A stretch of 64,000 nt of DNA. It comes from Planctomycetaceae bacterium. Its GTDB lineage: Bacteria; Planctomycetota; Planctomycetia; Planctomycetales; Planctomycetaceae. The position numbers and the translations under genes are program-made. This document shows, piece by piece, positions 7,542 to 16,600 of this stretch. The stretch covers positions 62,001 to 126,000 of the forward strand of contig JAKFUF010000010.1 of the NCBI GenBank assembly GCA_021732845.1. Direction: 5' to 3'. The first letter of the stretch is position 1. The number at the start of each line of letters is the position of its first letter. A model generated the notes under the pieces. That model was not told where the DNA came from. It saw nothing but the letters and a program-made list of their open reading frames with translations, and made no database searches.

Positions 7542-9881
7542 CTACTTCCCCGCCGTCTTCACCGGCCACTTCAGATGCCGGTGCAGGAAGTCATAGGTGC
7601 CTTTGCCGTTGATCGTATGCGGCCCGTTAAAGACTTCCATTTCGGTCATGCCGGGGAGGCCGACGAAGTCGTAGTGGCGGAGAACTTTGGCGAATTCCCA
7701 GGCGACCCATTCATCAATGGAGACGCCATCGGTGTGGCCGCGTTCGACCATGAACGGGCGCGGGGTCATCAGCATCGACAGTTCGGCGTAGTTGGCGTAG
7801 TGCCCCATGTTCCACTCAAAGATCTCGTACTCGCCGGTGAAGATGTAGCTGTAGGGGGCCGAGACCGTTGTGTTCTTCATGACCCATTCATTGTAGTCGG
7901 CCGAGCAGATCGACAGGGCGTAGTCGGTCAGCATCGGGGGCACACGGACCGCCGTCTTGCCACCGTAGGAAAGGCCGTAGAAGCCGATCCGCTGGGGATC
8001 GACATTGGGCAGCGTCTTGAGGAAGTCGATGGTCCGCTGGTGCTGGGGGATGATGTAGCTGAACAGCGACCGCTTGAGCGGGTTGGATTTCCGTTGCAGC
8101 GTGCGGAACCGGTCCTGGCCGCGGTACGGATTCTGGGGGGCGTAGGTGATAAAGCCACGCTTGGCCAGTTCCGCCGTGAACGCTTTGTAATACGGGAAGC
8201 CCGACGCCGTTTTGCTGATCGTATCCATCGGCACGCCTTCCAGCCCATGCTGGCAGACGACGACGGGCCGCTTTTCGCCCGGCTGCAGATCCTTGGGAAG
8301 CAGCAGAATGCCGCCGGCAATCACATCGGGATAGACATCGATCACGACTTCATAACCGGTGTATTCCGGCTCATCCAACACCGGTCGCGTACGGACATTG
8401 GGGGGCATGTCGGCGGCGGGCAACCGGCCGATCATTTCGTTGTAGACCAGGTCACGCAGGGGCTGGGCGGTCTTGGTCCAGGTGTCCACATTCGTGCGGT
8501 CGGCGGTGCTCCACAGCTTGTCACGCACCTTGTAACTTTCGCGCATCAGCCGCTGGGTGAAATCGACCAGTTCCTGCACCTGCCGCCGCTGGCGGTCTTG
8601 CGGATCGAAACCGGCGCGGGCGTCCTTCAATTCCACCGTGGCTGCGGGGTTCTGCACTGGCTTGGCGAACTTCGCCACCCAGCCCGACAACGTCGGTGCC
8701 GAGACCGGCTCGTCGGTTTCCTTCGCCGCCATCAGGATCAGTTTTTCTTCAGCCTTCAGTCCGGCATAGGCTGGCTTGGCGCGGGCGAATTCTTTCTCGA
8801 CTTCGGCCCGTGCCGGTGTCTTGATCACACCCGGTGCGGCACCGCCACGGCGGCCGGGTTTGACGGCATGCGGACCGGCAACTTCCGGAGCCTTGCCGGG
8901 GTCGATGGCGAGAACGCGGGGGGCGATCAGGCTGGCGATTTCGGCATCGCCAAACTCGGTCAACTGCGCCCACACGTTGCGATAGATCGGTTCCTGCCAC
9001 ACGGCTTCACGCGGGCCGAAGTAGCCACTGACGAGCGTGGCATCAATCCGCGGGTCGCAGGCAGCGCTGAACAGAGCCACAAGTCCGCCTTCGCCCACGC
9101 CAGCCACGCCGATCGGCAGGTCGACCTTTTCGGCCTCATTGGCGAGCGTGAACTGGTCGACGGCGGCCATCACCTTTTGGACTTCGTAGCCAATGACATG
9201 CCGGCCCATTTCAAACGCCTGGCGGTAGATGTATTCCCGATGCGCCTGGTTGGTCATGGCGACTTCCGGGTTGCCGGCAAAGGTGTCGTCGCGGCTGATG
9301 AGCGTGGGGATCAGCACTTCGATCCCGGCAGAGGCCAGCGATTTGGCAAACTGAGTCGTGGCTCCCGGTGCGAGCCCCACCAACATTTCTGGCGTCCAGT
9401 CCGCGTCGGGGAGGGCGATGATGCGGGCCACGGGGGCCTTTTCCGGTTTGAGCCACAGGCCTTCGGCGGTGACGCCGTTGAGGACCGGCCAGCGGACCTG
9501 ATAGACAGTGAACCCGGCCCCGTTGGCGACTTCGGCGGGCTGCTGCGTGGTGGCGATCAGTTCCAGCCCTTTGGCCGGCACGCGGGGATCCACCGCGCCA
9601 ATGTAGACTTTAAGACGGTCGCGGTTGGGGGTGATGCTTTTTTCGTAGGCTTCGACGCTGGAGAAGTCACGCTTCCAGAGTGCAGCCCGGCGTTCGGCAG
9701 AGGCGGCCAGTTCCCGCAGGGCGAAACGGTCGATACCATCGACCATCACCACATCCAGCGGCTGCTCCATCACCAGTGGCTGCGTCCCCGGCAGCGGATC
9801 CGCCTGGACCAACCCGCCAGCGGTCATCACCAGAGCCAAACCGGCCAGTCCAGCCAGCCACGTGCCTGTTCGCTGCCGCAT
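7542..9881 (-). CDS. Exported two-domain alpha/beta-hydrolase (esterase-like)
   Basis: This 779-residue protein has a Sec signal peptide (MRQRTGTWLAGLAGLALVMTAGG). Two alpha/beta-hydrolase-like halves follow. The C-terminal half has the nucleophile elbow GFYGLSYGG with Ser638, an oxyanion-type segment VVCQHGLEG, and a likely catalytic His in FNGPHTING, so it should be an active esterase or peptidase. The N-terminal half (about residues 130-330) has the equivalent elbow AGVGEGGLVAL with Glu264 in place of serine, so it is probably non-catalytic. Planctomycete genomes carry many such large exported hydrolases, often annotated as acetyl-xylan-esterase or dienelactone-hydrolase-like. The substrate is unknown, probably a carbohydrate ester. 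Confidence 0.82.
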   Translation of the reverse strand: MRQRTGTWLAGLAGLALVMTAGGLVQADPLPGTQPLVMEQPLDVVMVDGIDRFALRELAASAERRAALWKRDFSSVEAYEKSITPNRDRLKVYIGAVDPRVPAKGLELIATTQQPAEVANGAGFTVYQVRWPVLNGVTAEGLWLKPEKAPVARIIALPDADWTPEMLVGLAPGATTQFAKSLASAGIEVLIPTLISRDDTFAGNPEVAMTNQAHREYIYRQAFEMGRHVIGYEVQKVMAAVDQFTLANEAEKVDLPIGVAGVGEGGLVALFSAACDPRIDATLVSGYFGPREAVWQEPIYRNVWAQLTEFGDAEIASLIAPRVLAIDPGKAPEVAGPHAVKPGRRGGAAPGVIKTPARAEVEKEFARAKPAYAGLKAEEKLILMAAKETDEPVSAPTLSGWVAKFAKPVQNPAATVELKDARAGFDPQDRQRRQVQELVDFTQRLMRESYKVRDKLWSTADRTNVDTWTKTAQPLRDLVYNEMIGRLPAADMPPNVRTRPVLDEPEYTGYEVVIDVYPDVIAGGILLLPKDLQPGEKRPVVVCQHGLEGVPMDTISKTASGFPYYKAFTAELAKRGFITYAPQNPYRGQDRFRTLQRKSNPLKRSLFSYIIPQHQRTIDFLKTLPNVDPQRIGFYGLSYGGKTAVRVPPMLTDYALSICSADYNEWVMKNTTVSAPYSYIFTGEYEIFEWNMGHYANYAELSMLMTPRPFMVERGHTDGVSIDEWVAWEFAKVLRHYDFVGLPGMTEMEVFNGPHTINGKGTYDFLHRHLKWPVKTAGK

Positions 9882-10006
9882 GCGTCACTCCTCAGGTGTG
9901 TTTCACGAAGTCGGGATTGTCTAGTTCGGCGAGCCGGGCGGCTTTTACCCTGTTAGGCAGCACGTTCGGCGTGGTCAACAAAACGTGTCGATCTGCAGGG
10001 CGACGA

Positions 10007-10153
10007 TGGGGGAGGGCGAAGCTCCTGCTGAGCCGCGATTGCCAGTGTGCGCTGATTTATTGGGTAATTCTGCTCATTGAAAGACTCGAAATTCGTGTGG
10101 CGGATCGAGTCATCTGCTGCTCACGGCTCGGCAGGAGCCTCGCCCTCCCGCCA
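10007..10153. repeat. Inverted-repeat element, copy 1 (147 bp, MITE-like)
   Basis: Two near-identical arms of about 32 bp face each other. The left arm is 10007-10038 (contains GGAGGGCGAAGCTCCTG) and the right arm 10121-10153 (contains CAGGAGCCTCGCCCTCC). The unit lies between two minus-strand genes and is non-coding. A second copy with better arms lies at 36446-36580. Only the arms are shared; the middle parts differ. Confidence 0.75.
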
Positions 10154-10163
10154 CGTCGCTCGC

Positions 10164-11492
10164 CTATCGTGAGGCAGTGCTGCTGGTGCCGATGGCCCAC
10201 AGGGATTCAAACGTGCGGATGTAGATCCGCCCATTGGAGACGGCGGGGGAGGCGGAGATGGTTTCCTCCAGCTTGTTGACGCTGAGGACTTCGAATTCGG
10301 GACCTGCCTTGACCACGGTGACGTTGCCGTTGCGGGCACAGAGGTAGATTTTGCCATCGGCGGCCATGGGAGAGGCGCGGTGGCGGTCACGGGTGGTGGG
10401 CTTTTCGTAGTGTTCTTTGCCGGTCTTGGCGTCGAGGCAGATGAGGTTCCCATTCTCGCGGCAGAGATAGACCAGCCCCTCGTAGACGAGAGGCGACGAC
10501 ACGTCCGGCGTGTTCGAGTCGCGCGTCCACAGCCGGACTTCCTTGGAATCCGTGACGTCTCCGCTGCCGGTGGGGGCCAGCCCCAGGACGGGGCCATTCT
10601 TGGCGGAGGGAACCACAATCAAACCAGGGACGGCGACGGGCGAGGAAACGAGACGCAGGGCTGAATTGTAGGACTTGTGCTGAATGCCGCCCGACCGCCA
10701 AAGTTCGTGGCCGTCGGCCAGGTCGTGAGCCACGATGTAGTCGGCACCGTGGGTCAGCAGGAAGGCCCGCGTGCCGTCGCGGTACATGACGGGCGAGGCG
10801 TAGGAGTGTTCGTTTTCGGAATGGGCGGGGCTCGGACGGGGCTGCTTCCAAACCTCGTTCCCCGTGGCTCCATCCAGACACACCGTGAAAGCTTCGCGCG
10901 TCTTGGGGTTGCCGTCGCCATGGATCAGTTGCAGGTACAGCCGACCCTGGTCGAGCACCGGCGTCGACGACATGCCGAACTGGATGTCGAACTTGCCGTA
11001 CTTGTCCTGAACATTGATCCGCCAGACTTCGACACCGTCGACGGTGAAGCAGGCCAGCGTGCCGTTGCCGACAAACGCCCAGACATGCTTCCCATCGGTC
11101 GAGGGTGAGGCCGACGCCATGTTGCCTTCATCGCCGCGGGCGGTCTTGTTGCCGCCGCCCAGTTGCGCGCGCCAGAGTTCCTTGCCGGCCGTGCTGATCG
11201 CCAGCAATTCCAAGTTGTCGCCGTTGGCGGTGGTCACAAAAATCTGGCCGCCCCAGACCGCCGGAGTCGAACCGGCTGGTCCCGGCATGGGCAGCTTCCA
11301 GGCGATGTTGTCCGTGGCGCTCCATTTGACCGGCACCCCCTTTTCGGGCGAGATGCCGTCGTTGTGAACGCCGCGCCACTGCGGCCAGTTGTCGGCCGAG
11401 GCGACCCCCGTCAACAGACCAGCTTGCAGGACACCCACGAGGAGAATTGATGCAGCGAACTGCAATTGGCGTGTGGCAACCAACGAACGCAT
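10164..11492 (-). CDS. Exported PQQ-like beta-propeller repeat protein
   Basis: This 442-residue protein has a signal peptide (QLQFAASILLVGVLQAGLL ... ASA) followed by NWPQWRGVHNDGISPEKG, the usual opening of planctomycete PQQ-like propeller proteins. Repeated blades carry the AxDxxTGKExW-like signature, for example LLAISTAGKELWRAQL, CLDGATGNEVWKQ and CLDAKTGKEHYEK. This is the fold of BamB and of quinoprotein dehydrogenases. The Asp and Trp residues needed for PQQ-dependent catalysis cannot be assigned, so a non-enzymatic scaffold role is as likely. It ends just upstream of the inverted-repeat element at 10007-10153. Confidence 0.88.
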   Translation of the reverse strand: MRSLVATRQLQFAASILLVGVLQAGLLTGVASADNWPQWRGVHNDGISPEKGVPVKWSATDNIAWKLPMPGPAGSTPAVWGGQIFVTTANGDNLELLAISTAGKELWRAQLGGGNKTARGDEGNMASASPSTDGKHVWAFVGNGTLACFTVDGVEVWRINVQDKYGKFDIQFGMSSTPVLDQGRLYLQLIHGDGNPKTREAFTVCLDGATGNEVWKQPRPSPAHSENEHSYASPVMYRDGTRAFLLTHGADYIVAHDLADGHELWRSGGIQHKSYNSALRLVSSPVAVPGLIVVPSAKNGPVLGLAPTGSGDVTDSKEVRLWTRDSNTPDVSSPLVYEGLVYLCRENGNLICLDAKTGKEHYEKPTTRDRHRASPMAADGKIYLCARNGNVTVVKAGPEFEVLSVNKLEETISASPAVSNGRIYIRTFESLWAIGTSSTASR

Positions 11493-11807
11493 ATAAACCG
11501 CCCTCGAGGGAATGAGATCGCATCAACAGTCAGACATTCGGCAGTTTCCCCGCCGGTCGCGTGGGCGTCAAGAAGGTCGCTGCGAGAGGCAGGGCAGAGG
11601 GGATCACAAGAACTGAGCCACCAGCAAAGCCTCGACTCCGCTTCCTGCGGTTAGGTCCGCGCCCGGCTCGACCCCAATCGGCCATCACAAATCGAAAATC
11701 GAAAATGGCAGCACGCTGGTTTGCCGTGACCGTGCGGAACGGTACGATGTCGTTCGGCAGCAGATGTTCATTCAAGGGCGAGGCTGACGCAGATCTCGCG
11801 GGAGAAA
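11493..11807. other. Intergenic region with an ATCGAAAAT repeat motif
   Basis: No gene is visible. The 16-mer ATCGAAAATCGAAAAT lies at 11691-11706; the same 16-mer recurs at 35443, 44349 (complement) and 44469. The upstream region of the propeller gene occupies the left part, but no promoter could be placed. Confidence 0.5.
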
Positions 11808-12083
11808 GTGGCGGAGATGGCCGTTCCAAGTCCCAAGCAGCTCCTGAAACTTCTGGAGAAGATCGACCGTCCGGGAGCGTTCTGCACGCATGGCAGCCTG
11901 CCGTCAATCCTGCCGGGATTGGCGGTGGAGGGCCTGGGACAAGTTGCCTTGCCGCTGGGGAAACGCGATGCAGCGGCGCTGAAGAAACTGGCGCGGCAGG
12001 CACTGGTTCGAAGGTTGCTCCGCCAAGTTCAACTGGGGACGGCGGCATGGGCGCAATCGGACGCCTGTCGCTTCATCATTTGA
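11808..12083 (+). pseudogene. Truncated remnant of a 2OG-Fe(II) dioxygenase N-terminus
   Basis: The frame (GTG at 11808, or ATG at 11817) gives 91 residues. The first 70 (VPSPKQLLKLLEKIDRPGAF, then SLPSILPGLAVEGLGQVALPLG) resemble the N-terminal part of bacterial 2OG-Fe(II) oxygenases as I remember that family. The similarity stops at KKLARQA, where homologues continue with a PYGxG segment. The remaining 20 residues are unrelated, and no HxD or distal His follows in any frame. The tail overlaps the convergent VWA gene by 8 bp. I read it as a gene broken by deletion. A genuine short protein cannot be excluded. Confidence 0.5.
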
Positions 12084-13068
12084 CGAATCGGTAGGTTCCC
12101 TTGTTCTGCTTGGCGATCTGTTCCAGGCATTCCCTGCCAGACTCGTCCTTCAGCGCGATGGTGTGGACGGTGGTCCCCTGGGCATTGCGGTTGCGCACCA
12201 TGGCAACGATGAAATCGGGGTCGTCAAACACCCCGTCAGTCAGCAGGTAGATCACATCCGGCTTCATCAGCAGTGCTTCCTGCAGGGCGAACTCCGGGTC
12301 GGTCTGGCCACCGGGCTTGATTTTGGACTTGATCCAGCGGATGGCCCGCGACTTGTTTTGGGGCGTGGCGGGAATGAGGGCGGTCGCCTGCAGTGTGCCA
12401 AACAGTCCGATGGTCTCGTCGCTGAAGAAGTACACAAAAAACGTCTGGTGTGGCTTGAGGCTGTTGATCGTCTTGACCAGTTCGGAAATCGCCCGGTTGA
12501 AGCGGCCCTCATCGCCCATGCTGCCGGAGCGGTCGACGATGAATACAAACGACTGCCCCTCCGATGAGGAGCCGAAAAAGCCGACCTTGATCTCAATGTC
12601 GCCGCTGCCGTCGGAGTCGCTGTCCCCTGAGCCACTGCCGGTGGTGCCGGTGCCCGCGCCAAACCCGATGGGGACCATCTGGTCGGTCATTTCGCCGCTG
12701 GCGGCGGGTTTGTCGTCATCAATCGCGGGCATTTGAAACGCGACATTGTCGAGGGCGTTGCCGAACTCTTCGGCACCCTGCTCCTGTCCAAAAACCGAGG
12801 AGATGCCGACCGTGGGTTCATCGTGTGGCCTGCTGAAAACCAGCAGCGCCATCACAGTGAGAACGACTGCGTGCAGACACCCCGACAAGAAGTACCACGG
12901 ATTCAGCGAGATCCAAGTCATGATCGCGGTCAAGGTGAGCGCGATCCGTTCGTTCCAGTCGCGTGGCTGGACCACGGGCCGCGGCGCATCCTGAACGATG
13001 AACTCCTGCCGGGGCGGCAGAGGCGGCGGAACCCTCAGTTTCTGCAGTTTGCTCAGACGCATTGTCAT
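12076..13068 (-). CDS. VWA domain membrane protein
   Basis: In this 330-residue protein, a proline-rich cytoplasmic N-terminus (VPPPLPPRQEF) is followed by one membrane helix at about residues 58-80 (YFLSGCLHAVVLTVMALLVF). A Gly/Ser/Asp-rich linker then leads into a von Willebrand factor A domain from about residue 160. The metal-ion-dependent adhesion site is intact: FVFIVDRSGSMGD supplies DxSxS and YLLTDGVFDDPD supplies the distal Asp. The topology places the VWA domain outside the inner membrane. Such proteins are common in planctomycetes near biopolymer-transport-like genes. No partner gene adjoins it here. The ligand is unknown. Confidence 0.87.
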   Translation of the reverse strand: MTMRLSKLQKLRVPPPLPPRQEFIVQDAPRPVVQPRDWNERIALTLTAIMTWISLNPWYFLSGCLHAVVLTVMALLVFSRPHDEPTVGISSVFGQEQGAEEFGNALDNVAFQMPAIDDDKPAASGEMTDQMVPIGFGAGTGTTGSGSGDSDSDGSGDIEIKVGFFGSSSEGQSFVFIVDRSGSMGDEGRFNRAISELVKTINSLKPHQTFFVYFFSDETIGLFGTLQATALIPATPQNKSRAIRWIKSKIKPGGQTDPEFALQEALLMKPDVIYLLTDGVFDDPDFIVAMVRNRNAQGTTVHTIALKDESGRECLEQIAKQNKGTYRFVK

Positions 13069-13683
13069 TCACGCCATCAGGATGCAGAGGATGGCTCCGC
13101 GCTGCAGGATGACCAACTCAATAAGATCGCACGATTTGCGGATCGCATGCCCCACTTGGCCTGACGCACCCTGAGCCACGGCCACATCTCTAGAACACTC
13201 ATCGGGAATCGAAGTTCCGTCACACCTGTCAATTCAGTGTGCCCTGTCGACCGGGAAATTGAAATGGTGACTTGATCCGGTTCTCGGGAATTTAACGGGG
13301 CCAAGAGGATGGAAGCGCCTCCGAAAGTTTGCGCTTTGCGCAACTGTTGCGAATTTGTACAGGTTCGTGATCCTACATATTGACCCTGCATTCTCGCCAT
13401 TGATACCGTATATCACTGCTCCTGCTGAAATTCTCATTTCGAACTTTTTGGTACTCTGCAAAGACTTGACTTTTCCCAGTCAGGCGGGTCCTTTGCATGT
13501 GGCGAGCAACCGAAGGACGTCCTTCGGCGATAACAGGATCAGATCGGACCACTCTTTCCTGCCAGCGGCTGGAGGGACCACGCAGCTCCTGCTTGAAGCA
13601 GGATTAAGACAAAGAGCCTGCCCGCGGCAGGAGATGCGCGTCAATCTCCAAAACATCTCGCTTGTCCTGAAGCTGGACATCCC
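13069..13683. other. Upstream region of the giant gene
   Basis: These 615 bp are divergent between the VWA gene and the giant surface-protein gene. No conserved protein is recognisable in either strand. The part at 13330-13460 is clearly poorer in G and C than its surroundings and is the likeliest promoter-bearing segment, but no clear -35/-10 pair was found. Confidence 0.4.
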
Positions 13684-16600
13684 ATGCTGCTGACCCCGTG
13701 GCTGCGATCTCTCCGCCACAACTTGACCACCGCGTGTCGGCGAAACTCCCGCCGCCACATGGCAGTCCGCCCCTGCCTGGAATCCTTGGAAGACCGTCGG
13801 CTCCTCTCGGCCAGCGCGATCTTCGATCCCGGTTGGGTCACCTCTTCCACCATCCAGAACGGCGAACTGTTGCTGACGCTGAACGCCGGCCAGCAGGCCG
13901 GCGACGGACAGGTGGATGTCTTTGAGGTCCAGCGCGACGGCAACCAACTGGTGCTGCGCGTAAATGGTGCCGATGCGTACCGCGGTGCGGTGGAGGTTCC
14001 CACCTCGCTGGTGTTGCAGGGTTCGGCGGACCAGGACACCTTTATTGTCAACGCCGATGCGTTGCCGTTGCTTGATGTGACGGCCAGCGGTGCGGGGATC
14101 GGCGACCGCCTGCTGATTCAAGGGGGCTTCGCGCAGTCTGTCACGCAGCAGATTGGACCGGTTGGGGGCACATTTGTGCTCGATGGCTCGGTGCTGCGCT
14201 ACGACGAAATTGACGAAGTGGCCGACAGCCTGTCGACAGCAAGCCGCACCTATCAGTTCAGCGCGGTGGATGCGATTGGCCTCACCGCGGTCGGCGGCAC
14301 GGCGACCATCGCCACCGCTGCCCAATCCGTCTCCTTTGTACTTCCCTTCAGCGCGCTGACGCTGGACTCGCGCGACAGCAGTGCCAGCACTTTGACCGTC
14401 GGCGATGTTCGCGCGACCACGAACACGGTCACCGTCCGTGGCGATGCCACCGATACCGTGCGGTTCGACGGCGATGTCAGCCTGGGAACAGATCTGTCCG
14501 TCACTGCGGGCCACGTCTCATTTTCAAACCATTTGTCCTTGTCCGGTACGCTGGACGTACAGGCTTCCGCATCGATCACCGTCGAGGCTTCGGCGTCAAT
14601 TGCCGCGTACTCCGGCAGCGTCCTCTTGGATGCCGGCGCGGGCACGCTGCGAGTCTCAGGAAAGATTGATGTTTCCGGCGACGGGTTTGATCCCAACGCG
14701 TTGACAGCAAAAGGCGGAATCGTTCACTTGCTGGCCGCCGATGTCCGCCTGCTCGGTGTGGCTCAGATTGAAGCCACCGGCCAAAGCGGCGGCGGCACGA
14801 TTCTGGTCGGCGGGGACTTCCAGGGCCGCAACACAGAGATCCGCAACGCCCGCCGCACGACCGTCGGGAGCAGCGTCCGGCTGAGCGCCGACGCTCTGAC
14901 GCGCGGCGATGGTGGCAAGGTGATCGTCTGGGCTGATGGACAAACGAGCTTCGCGGGCACGATCACCGCGCGCGGGGGCAGTGAGTCCGGCAACGGCGGG
15001 CTGGCGGAGACCTCTGGAAAAGAGTTTCTGACCTTCACGGGTTTCGCCAACCTGAGTGCGGCTCACGGCGCTGCCGGTCGGCTGCTGCTCGACCCCAAAA
15101 ACATCACCATCGCCTCTGGTGGCACGGATTCGGCGGACAGCGCGGACAACAATTTTGATGACAACCCCTCGGGCGATGTCACCATTTCGGCGGCATCGAT
15201 CACGGCCATCACCAACACCGGCACCGCCGTCGAACTGCAGGCCAACAACGACATCACCGTCAACCAGGCCATCAGCACCGATAACAGCAGCGGGACTGGC
15301 GGGAACATCACCCTGCGCGCAGGGCGGAGCATTTTTGTCAATCAGGCGATTACTACGGACGACGGGAGTCTGACACTGGTCGCCAATGAGACGGCGGCGA
15401 ACGGGGTGGTGGATGCGTTTCGAGATGCGGGCGACGCGGCGATTGTGATCTTTGCCGGGATCAGTGCTGGAGCCGGCGCGATCTCGATCACCATGAGCGA
15501 TGGTTTCGGGCTGACAAATCGGGACTCGGGGTTTATTTACCTGACGTCGTCGATATCAACGACCGGCTCATTGTCAATCACGCAGAACGGAACGGAAGGG
15601 ACGACAGGGAAGGGAATAATAATCGACCATGGCTCAATGAGCGTCCGCGACGGCGACTTGACGCTCACCGCATTGCAGACTGTCACGGGGCATTCCAGTG
15701 GCGTCTATCTGGACCACGGTATCCTCGAGACCACCGGGGTTGGCAACATTATTGTTCAGGGCCGTGGCGGCGATGATCTGGGAAACTCCAACTTCAATGT
15801 GGGGGTGTTCATCAATCTGGGATCAGAGATTCGTTCAACGGCCGCTGGACTCGGCGCAAACCAGGGAACGATCAGCATCACCGGCTACGGCGGAAGCGGG
15901 GTGGAGAACAATCAGGGAATCGGCCTGGGCGGCGCGGGTGCGCTGGTGACTTCCGTTTCTGGAAATATCGAATTGACAGGGAATGGGGGAACGGGAACAG
16001 GTTTTGGGAATACTGGAATCGAGATTAATAGCGGTGGCCGCGTCGTTTCGACCGGCACCGCCACGATCATCCTCTCAGGAACCGGTGGCGAAGGCACGTC
16101 GAGCAACTACGGCGTACAACTGGCAACCAACGGGGCAGCGATTACCTCGGTGACCGGTGATATTGAAATCACGGGAACAGCCGGTATTGGAACTGATGCT
16201 TTTGGCGCGGGCGTCCTGTTCCAGAACAGCAGTTCCGTGACTTCGACAGGCACTGCGAAGATCGACATCACGGGAAATGGCGGCAGCGGCACGGTGGATT
16301 GCATCGGCATCTGGTTGGTGGACGCTGGTTCGTCGGTGACCTCCGTGGACGGTGCGATTCACTTGACGGGTATCGGCGGAGACGGAACCGGGGTTCAAAA
16401 TGCAGGTGTGGTCATTGGAGGTGGTTCGACAGTCACCTCGACCGGTACCGCCACGATCGACATCATTGGCACGGGTGGGATGGGAACGTCCGATGCCATT
16501 GGGGTCTGGCTGCTGGTCGGTGGATCCGCCATCACCTCAGTGGCCGGCGCGATAACTGTGATGGGGACAGGTGGCGCAGGTACCCAGTCCAACAACACCG

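Noticed and set aside
7404-9956. 850-codon plus-strand frame opposite the alpha/beta-hydrolase gene
   Set aside because: Typical antisense open frame in GC-rich DNA; the minus strand encodes a signal peptide and catalytic motifs.
13355-13693. Small gene before the giant gene
   Set aside because: Its frame overlaps the giant gene start, lacks a ribosome site and has no recognisable motif.
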